Shown: positions 58,829 through 64,000 of the stretch, piece after piece | Layout: every line of letters starts with the position of its first letter | Position numbering within the stretch: the stretch's first letter is position 1 | Assembly: GCF_020215705.1 (NCBI RefSeq) | Contig: NZ_JAIWNB010000019.1 | Span: 1 to 64,000 of the forward strand | Direction of reading: 5' to 3' | Length of the DNA: 64,000 nucleotides | DNA from: Nonomuraea aurantiaca | Lineage (GTDB): Bacteria > Actinomycetota > Actinomycetes > Streptosporangiales > Streptosporangiaceae | Notes under the pieces: model-generated | What the model saw: only the letters and a program-made list of their open reading frames with translations | What the model was told of the DNA's origin: nothing | Database searches by the model: none | Made by a program: the position numbers and the translations under genes

Positions 58829-59596
58829 ATGACCGACCACAAGACCGGAACGCGTGAAGAGTGGCTCGCGGCCCGCCTGGAGCTGCTCGAGGCCGAGAAG
58901 GCCCTGACGCGGCAGAGCGACCAAGTGGCGCGGCAGCGACAGGAGCTGCCCTGGGTCCGGATCGACAAGGAGTACCACTTCGAGACCGATCAGGGCACGG
59001 CGTCCCTCGTCGATCTCTTCGAGGGACGCTCGCAGCTGCTCATTTATCACTTCATGTTCGGGCCTGACTACCAGGCGGGGTGTCCGTCCTGCTCGGCGAT
59101 CGCGGACGGCTTCAACGGCTCCGTCGTCCACCTCGCGAACCACGACGTCACGCTCTGCGCGGTGTCGCAGGCCCCGCTCGCGAAACTGCGGGCGTACAAG
59201 CAGCGGATGGGCTGGAGCTTCCCCTGGGCCTCCTCGTACGAAAGTGACTTCAACTACGACTTCCGGGTGACGCACACCAAGGAGGAGTGGCAGTCGGGAG
59301 CCGTCGAGTACAACTTCCGCTCGATGGAGGTTCGGCCGTCGGAGTCAGGCGAGGAGAATCCCTTCCACGCCCAGTTCGCGTCGAGCGTTGGCACGAACTG
59401 GCCGACGTACCGGCAACAAGGGCCCGGTATGAGCGCGTTCGTGCTCGAGGATGGCGTCGTCTATCACACCTACTCGACGTACGAGCGGGGGGTGGACGGT
59501 CTCTGGGGCATGTACCAGTGGCTCGACCGCGCGCCACTCGGCCGCAACGAGAGCGGCTTCTGGTGGCGCCGCCACGACGAGTACGACCGTCAGTGA
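58829..59596 (+). CDS. DUF899-family thioredoxin-like protein
   Basis: 255 residues with AAGGAGAAGACA upstream. The DUF899 hallmarks are present: EEWLAARLELLEAEKALTR, the thioredoxin-fold LLIYHFMFGPDYQAGCPSCSAIADGFNG with a Cys pair, and FPWASSYESDFNYDF. It is predicted to be a cytoplasmic redox or detoxification protein; the exact reaction is unknown. It lies 45 bases after the ArsR gene and may be co-regulated. Confidence 0.92.
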   Translation: MTDHKTGTREEWLAARLELLEAEKALTRQSDQVARQRQELPWVRIDKEYHFETDQGTASLVDLFEGRSQLLIYHFMFGPDYQAGCPSCSAIADGFNGSVVHLANHDVTLCAVSQAPLAKLRAYKQRMGWSFPWASSYESDFNYDFRVTHTKEEWQSGAVEYNFRSMEVRPSESGEENPFHAQFASSVGTNWPTYRQQGPGMSAFVLEDGVVYHTYSTYERGVDGLWGMYQWLDRAPLGRNESGFWWRRHDEYDRQ

Positions 59597-59615
59597 CGCC
59601 ACCGAGGTCGGCCCT

Positions 59616-60461
59616 TCAGGTTCTGGCCGCGCGCCGCCATCCCGTCGCGGTCGTGATCAGCAGAAGACCCGCGAGAACCGACCAGTAAGCCATGTACCGC
59701 ACGCTCGAAGGCGGGTTGGTGAGCGCGGACGCCAGGCCCGGCAGGACGTAGATCGCCGCCGCCAACGCCCAGCGTGGGCTACGCGCGACGGTGGTGGCCC
59801 ACAGTCCGGCCAGGAGCAGGACGCCTTCCGTCGCCGCCCTGAGCAGCTGCCAGGTTTCGCCGTACTCGACGAAATTGGGCGCGTAGGTGAGGACGATGGC
59901 GGCCGCCGGGATCGCCAGCCACCACCACGGCCGCGTGCGCAGGTCCCGTGATCGGCGCGCCGCAAGGATCAGGGCCCCGGCTGCCAGCAGGCCGTAGGGC
60001 GTCAGCGAGACCCAGTTGTGGTACGCCGGGCCGAAGAACGGCGCCCATCCCGTCGCCTCGGCCCCGAACACCATGGCCCGGCCGGTCGAGAGCGCGACGG
60101 CCAAGGCCACAGGCAGTGCCGCCAGCGCCCAGCCGCGCAGCAGCGCGACCACCAGCACCGCCGAAAGGGCCAGCCACCACGGGGAGGCGTGGTCGGCGAT
60201 GTTGTACGCCAGATTCGCCAGGGCCAGCGCCAGGAGGCCGAGATGCACGCCGTCGGCCCACCAGGGTGCCAGTCCCGCCTTGCGGGCCCTGGCGGCGAAG
60301 CCCGCCGTGACGAGGGCGGCCGTCTCTCGCGGCGAGGGGACGCGGCGCGGTGAGTCGTTCATCAACGTGCCGAGGATCTCGGCGCCGTATTCGGCACGGT
60401 GACCGGACGGGAAGGCGCGCAGGAACAGCCGGTACCAGCTTTCGGTGAACGTCTCGCTCAT
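59616..60461 (-). CDS. polytopic membrane protein paired with PadR regulator
   Basis: 281 residues. A cytoplasmic N-terminus (YRLFLRAFPSGHRAEYGAEI is the 'ABC-2/permease-associated' start seen in PadR-linked proteins) is followed by about seven hydrophobic segments. It overlaps the PadR gene by 4 bases (ATGA), so PadR controls it directly. The function is unknown; similar pairs are common in actinomycetes. Confidence 0.8.
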   Translation of the reverse strand: MSETFTESWYRLFLRAFPSGHRAEYGAEILGTLMNDSPRRVPSPRETAALVTAGFAARARKAGLAPWWADGVHLGLLALALANLAYNIADHASPWWLALSAVLVVALLRGWALAALPVALAVALSTGRAMVFGAEATGWAPFFGPAYHNWVSLTPYGLLAAGALILAARRSRDLRTRPWWWLAIPAAAIVLTYAPNFVEYGETWQLLRAATEGVLLLAGLWATTVARSPRWALAAAIYVLPGLASALTNPPSSVRYMAYWSVLAGLLLITTATGWRRAART

Positions 60462-60781
60462 GCCCGTGCCATCCCCGTCGCCGGCGCGATCCGTCCTGTG
60501 ACGACGCGGGCGGCCTGCTCCATCCGCGCCGCCTCCCGCGTGACGGCCATGCGTCCGTCCTCGGTCAGCCGGTAGTAGCGGCGGGGGCGGCCCTGGACGG
60601 TCTCCTCGCGGTCCACGGCGATCAGCCCGTCGCCCGCCAACCGGTCGAGCGCGCCGTAGAGGGTGCCGACGGCGAGCCGCACCCGCCCACCGGACTGCTC
60701 CTCGGCCAGCTTGATGATCCCGTAGCCGTGCGAAGGCCCGTCCAGCAGGGCGGCGAGCACGAAGTACGTGGGCTCGCTCAT
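60458..60781 (-). CDS. PadR-family regulator
   Basis: 107 residues from ATG 60781 (ATG 60802 is an alternative seven codons upstream). The PadR winged helix is complete: PTYFVLAALLDGPSHGYGII, GTLYGALDRLAGDGLIAV, GRPRRYYRLTEDGR. A perfect 14-bp palindrome GACGATATATCGTC lies at 60809-60822, just upstream. It likely represses its own operon. Confidence 0.92.
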   Translation of the reverse strand: MSEPTYFVLAALLDGPSHGYGIIKLAEEQSGGRVRLAVGTLYGALDRLAGDGLIAVDREETVQGRPRRYYRLTEDGRMAVTREAARMEQAARVVTGRIAPATGMARA

Positions 60782-60808
60782 CACTAATGATCGTTTAACC
60801 ATACGGAC

Positions 60809-60822
60809 GACGATATATCGTC
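60809..60822. promoter_or_regulatory. PadR operator palindrome GACGATATATCGTC
   Basis: A perfect 14-bp palindrome with an ATATAT core, typical of PadR-family operators, lies 28 bases upstream of the PadR start. Confidence 0.7.
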
Positions 60823-60858
60823 CGGCGAAGTATGGGAAGACGGGAGGGAGCATTTCGG

Positions 60859-61689
60859 CTAGCCCTTGTCGCTGCCCTCGTTGGCGCCGCGGACGAACCT
60901 GCGCTGGAATATCACGAAGATCACCGCCACCGGGATCGTGGCGAGCAGGGCCGCCCCCAGCTTGAGCGGATACTGCGTGCCGCCCCCCAGCGACCCGCTG
61001 ACCAGGTCGGCCAGCCCTCGGGGCAGGGTGAACAAGGCCGGGTCCTGGACGGCCACCAGCGTGTGGGGGAACTCGTTCCACGCACCCTGGAACGAGATGA
61101 TCGTCAGCGTGATCAGCGCCGGCCGGGCCATCGGCAGCACTACCGACCAGAACATGCGGAACGCGCCCGCCCCGTCGATCCGGGCCGCCTCCTCCACCCC
61201 CGCCGGGATCGAGTCGAAGAACTGCTTCATGATGAACACCCCCGCCGCGTCCACGAGGACCGGCAGGATCAACGCCAGATAGCTGTCATACATCCCCAAC
61301 TGATTGAGGACCAGAAATTTCGGGATAAAGAGGACGCCGCCCGGCACGGCCATCACCGCGATGACCGCCCCGAACAGCGCCGACCGTCCGCGAAAGCGCA
61401 GCCTGGACAGCGCGTACCCGGCCATCGAGTCCAGGAACACCCGCCCGGCCGTCAACACGATCGTCACCAGCACCGAGTTGCCCAGCCACACCGGCATGTC
61501 GGTGCCGCTGAACACCCGCTCGAACCCCGCCAGCGTCCCCGGGTGCGGGATGGGCGAGAGCGGCGAGGCGGCCGCGTCCGGCTCGGTCTTGAACGAGTTC
61601 GCGATCTGGATCACGAACGGATAGATGAACACCAGCGCGAAGAAGATCAGGATCGAGTAGCCGGTGAAGGTGCTCGCGAGCTTGCGCAT
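60859..61689 (-). CDS. carbohydrate ABC transporter permease (MalG-type)
   Basis: 276 residues with six membrane segments. The EAA loop EEAARIDGAGAFRMFWSVVLPMARPAL is the ATPase contact. FIYPFVIQIANSFKTEPDA at the N-terminus is typical of MalG-like permeases. It is one base downstream of the MalF-type permease stop. No ATPase is encoded here, so a shared MsiK-type ATPase elsewhere is likely. Confidence 0.92.
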   Translation of the reverse strand: MRKLASTFTGYSILIFFALVFIYPFVIQIANSFKTEPDAAASPLSPIPHPGTLAGFERVFSGTDMPVWLGNSVLVTIVLTAGRVFLDSMAGYALSRLRFRGRSALFGAVIAVMAVPGGVLFIPKFLVLNQLGMYDSYLALILPVLVDAAGVFIMKQFFDSIPAGVEEAARIDGAGAFRMFWSVVLPMARPALITLTIISFQGAWNEFPHTLVAVQDPALFTLPRGLADLVSGSLGGGTQYPLKLGAALLATIPVAVIFVIFQRRFVRGANEGSDKG

Positions 61690-61690
61690 C

Positions 61691-62695
61691 TCAGACCCTC
61701 CTCTCCCGCATCACGCGCCGCTGGAACAGGGTCAGCAGCACGATGATGAGGAACAGCACGAACGAGATCGCCGTCCCCGCCCCATAGTCGAAGTCCCGGA
61801 ACGCCGTCCGGTACGACAGGAACGCCGGGGTCAGCGTGGTCTTGGCCGGAGCCCCCTGGCTCATGACGTAGATCTGGTCGAACACCTGCCAGCTCCCGAT
61901 CATCCCGAGCGTCAGCACCAGGAACATCGTCGGCCTGAGCAGCGGCAGCGTCACGTACCGGAAGCGCTGCCACCGCCCCGCCCCGTCGAGCACGGCCGCC
62001 TCCTCCAGCGTCACCGGGATGTCCTGCAACGCCGCCAGGAACATCAGCATGAACGTGCCCGACGTCGTCCACACGACCAGCGCGATGATCGCGCACATCG
62101 CCACGCTCGGCCCCGACAGCCACTCCCACCACGACAGGCCGAACGGCCCCGCCCCGGCCAGGGCCGCCGGTGGCGTGTCCATGCCGAGCAGCAGGTGGAT
62201 GACCCCTCTGGCGTCGGAGAACCACTGCGGCCCCTGGATGTCGAAGAAGCCGAGCAACTGCGTGAGCGCCCCGGAGTTGCTGAAGATGAACAGGAACACC
62301 ACGCTGATCGCCACCGAGCTGGTGACCGACGGGAAGTAGAACGCGCTCCTGAAGAACGACTTGCCCTTGAGCAGGCGGCTGTTCACGATCAGGGCCAGGC
62401 CCAGCGCCAGCACCGTCTGCAGGGGTACGACGATCGCCACGTAGTAGGCGTTGTTCCGGACGCTGATCATGAAGTTCTCGCGGGCCAGGTCGTCCCGGGT
62501 GAACAGCCGGCCGTAGTTCTCCAGCCCGACGAACGGCACACCGCTCTTGAACGGGCTGCCCTGGCCGTTCCACGAGGTGAGGCTGACCCACATCGCCATC
62601 AGGATCGGCAGCAGCAGGAACACTCCGAGAATCGCCACGACCGGCGCGACGAACAGCCACCCCGTCACGTCTTCCCTGGCGCGGCTGCGGCGCAT
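61691..62695 (-). CDS. carbohydrate ABC transporter permease (MalF-type)
   Basis: 334 residues with six membrane segments. It has a longer periplasmic loop (about residues 110-200, including LLGFFDIQGPQWFSDARGVI) between segments. The EAA loop EEAAVLDGAGRWQRFRYVTLPLLRPTMF is intact. The start overlaps the binding-protein stop by one base, so the order is binding protein, MalF, MalG. Confidence 0.92.
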   Translation of the reverse strand: MRRSRAREDVTGWLFVAPVVAILGVFLLLPILMAMWVSLTSWNGQGSPFKSGVPFVGLENYGRLFTRDDLARENFMISVRNNAYYVAIVVPLQTVLALGLALIVNSRLLKGKSFFRSAFYFPSVTSSVAISVVFLFIFSNSGALTQLLGFFDIQGPQWFSDARGVIHLLLGMDTPPAALAGAGPFGLSWWEWLSGPSVAMCAIIALVVWTTSGTFMLMFLAALQDIPVTLEEAAVLDGAGRWQRFRYVTLPLLRPTMFLVLTLGMIGSWQVFDQIYVMSQGAPAKTTLTPAFLSYRTAFRDFDYGAGTAISFVLFLIIVLLTLFQRRVMRERRV

Positions 62696-63921
62696 CAGTC
62701 GCCCAGCGCGGACTGCGTGTTCTTCCGCAGCCTGGCCAGCAGCGCCTTCGGGTCCTGCGAGGTGAGCTGCTGGAGCCCGGCGTCGAAGTCGGCCAGGACG
62801 CTGTCCATCTTGGCGGCGTTCACCGGGCCCTGGGCGTAGGCGGCGCCGTCGACGAACGCCGTGTCCGCGGGGAACTCCTTGACGTAGGCGTCCTTGGCCG
62901 ACTGCCGCGACGGCATGACCCCGAAAGCCTTGGCGAACGCGAGCTGCTGGTCGGCCTTGGTCATCGCCTCGACGAAGGCGATCGCGGCCGTCTTGCTGGC
63001 GCTCTTGGCCGCGATGCCCCAGCAGTTCGTGAACGACAGCGTGCCCTGCTTGGCGCCGGCGGGCAGCGGGTGGGCCGTGTACTGGATGTCGGGGTAGTCG
63101 GCCTTCAGCGCGCCCTTGATCCAGTTGCCCTCGATCGTCATCGCGGCCTTGCCCTTGCCGAACGCCTCACCGGCCCACGACGCGCCGAGCTGCTTGGGGT
63201 ACTGGGCCAGCTTGTCCTTGAGCAGGGTCTTGACGTACTCCAGGGCCTTGAGGTTCTCCGGGCTGTCGCCGGTGGCCTGCTTGCCGTCGGCGCTGGTGAT
63301 CCAGCCGCCCGCCTGCACCATGAACGCGCCGATCCGGTCGCGGGTGTCGCTGATCGCCAGCGGGGTGATGCCCTTGGCCTTGAGTTTGCCGGCCGCCTCG
63401 GTGAGCTGTTCCCACGTGGTCGGTACGTCGGACGCCGCCAGGCCCGCCTTCTTCCACAGGCCGTCGTTGACGATCAGCGCCAGCGTGGAGAAGTCCTTCG
63501 GCGCGCAGTAGAATGTGCCGTCGCGGGTGAAGGTGGTGCGCAGGCTCGGGTAGAAGTCGTCCGGGTTCGAGATCTTGTCCCCGTACGGCTCCAGCGCGCC
63601 GACACTGGCGTAGTCGGCGAACCGCGAGGCGTCCACGTAGAAGACGTCGGGCGGGTTGCCGCCCGCGAACGCCTGGCCGAGCTGCTGGTGGATGTCCTGC
63701 GCCGGGGTGACCGTGGCCTGGTTGCCGCTCGCCTTCGCCCACGCGTCCGCCGCCTGCTTGACCGCCGTCGTCTCCGGGTCGCCGGAGGAGGCGATGAGGA
63801 TCCGCAGCGAGGCGGGGCCGCTGCTCTGCGGCGCGGCCGACGGCTTGTCCTCGAAGCCGCTGCCGCAGGCGGTCGCGGCCAGCGCCAGTACGCCGAGTGC
63901 CGCCAGGGGGAGGTGTTTCAT
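62695..63921 (-). CDS. extracellular carbohydrate-binding lipoprotein
   Basis: 408 residues from ATG 63921 (the frame extends a little upstream). The lipobox is LAATACGSG (Cys about residue 18). The fold is the solute-binding protein family 1: LRILIASSGDPETTAVKQAA, DVFYVDASRFADYASVGALE, PTTWEQLTEAAGKLKAKGIT and GKAAMTIEGNWIKGAL. It delivers an oligosaccharide to the two permeases. The sugar is unknown. Confidence 0.92.
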   Translation of the reverse strand: MKHLPLAALGVLALAATACGSGFEDKPSAAPQSSGPASLRILIASSGDPETTAVKQAADAWAKASGNQATVTPAQDIHQQLGQAFAGGNPPDVFYVDASRFADYASVGALEPYGDKISNPDDFYPSLRTTFTRDGTFYCAPKDFSTLALIVNDGLWKKAGLAASDVPTTWEQLTEAAGKLKAKGITPLAISDTRDRIGAFMVQAGGWITSADGKQATGDSPENLKALEYVKTLLKDKLAQYPKQLGASWAGEAFGKGKAAMTIEGNWIKGALKADYPDIQYTAHPLPAGAKQGTLSFTNCWGIAAKSASKTAAIAFVEAMTKADQQLAFAKAFGVMPSRQSAKDAYVKEFPADTAFVDGAAYAQGPVNAAKMDSVLADFDAGLQQLTSQDPKALLARLRKNTQSALGD

Positions 63922-63932
63922 GACGTTTCCTT

Positions 63933-64000
63933 TCACGCGGTACGCCGGATGACCAGGGAGGGTCGCAGCAGGACGTGATCCGGCTTGTCCGGGCTGTCGT
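63933..64000 (-). CDS. C-terminal end of a LacI-family regulator (cut by window edge)
   Basis: The minus-strand frame reads DSPDKPDHVLLRPSLVIRRT followed by Ala and a stop at 63933. This is the standard ending of LacI/GalR regulators (xxHVLLxPxLVxRxS). It lies 11 bases upstream of the binding-lipoprotein gene on the same strand, so it is probably the repressor of the sugar importer. Only about 22 codons are inside the window. Confidence 0.75.
   Translation of the reverse strand, partial: DSPDKPDHVLLRPSLVIRRTA

Overview
The window is GC-rich (roughly 70% or more), with very high third-position GC, many GTG starts and dense, often overlapping genes. That, together with the families present (BTAD/SARP regulator, MmyB-type XRE regulator, DUF899, an LLL-type leuA leader peptide, mycobacterial-type pyrF), points to an actinomycete chromosome. 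The style resembles Streptosporangiales such as Nonomuraea, but the genus is an inference. There are no rRNA genes, complete tRNAs, CRISPR arrays or PKS/NRPS genes.

Layout. 1-17.9 kb is mixed housekeeping and accessory sequence: a truncated phytase-like esterase gene, a WYL regulator with a divergent NmrA-type reductase, a secreted Asp-box propeller protein, a GntR regulator, leuA with a leader peptide and attenuator-like hairpin, a hypothetical gene with two frameshifts, pyrF, a DUF6968-DUF2283 protein, a LacI regulator divergent from a HAD phosphatase, endonuclease V, a methionine aminopeptidase divergent from an XRE regulator across a perfect 17-bp inverted repeat, a DHQase-like/alpha-beta hydrolase fusion, an acyl-CoA ligase and a TauE-type permease.

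17.9-31.7 kb is the most accessory part. It holds an AAA ATPase with a PD-(D/E)XK-like C-terminus, a small secreted protein and a large SARP/NB-ARC/TPR regulator. Upstream of the regulator on the same strand is a six-gene operon in which every junction overlaps: cutinase, Tat-signal protein, Nal1-like protease with its serine changed to alanine, polyprenyl diphosphate synthase, FAD-dependent geranylgeranyl-reductase-like enzyme fused to a degenerate prenyl synthase, and M4 metallopeptidase. Just upstream lie two pieces of an IS transposase gene and the 3' half of a tRNA gene, the kind of scar left by an integrated element. This operon is the best candidate for an undescribed system.

31.7-35.2 kb carries a 2H phosphoesterase, a glutamine amidotransferase, a FolD paralogue that lacks the cyclohydrolase lysine, an FTCD_C-family protein that could supply that activity, and a small membrane protein.

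35.2-47.4 kb is a complete L-rhamnose locus: LacI regulator, rhamnulokinase, ABC transporter (ATPase, two permeases, lipoprotein), mutarotase RhaM, isomerase RhaI, aldolase/dehydrogenase RhaD, and an extra protein of the L-fucose/L-arabinose isomerase superfamily. Shared operator-like sequences sit in the divergent promoter region.

47.4-60.9 kb is a run of small regulator-plus-effector cassettes: TetR/membrane protein/SDR, TetR/NmrA twice, XRE/alpha-beta hydrolase, carboxylesterase/SRPBCC/ArsR, DUF899, and PadR/membrane protein. Most have a visible palindrome at the promoter. 60.9-64 kb is a carbohydrate ABC importer (two permeases, binding lipoprotein), with the last codons of a LacI regulator at the window edge.
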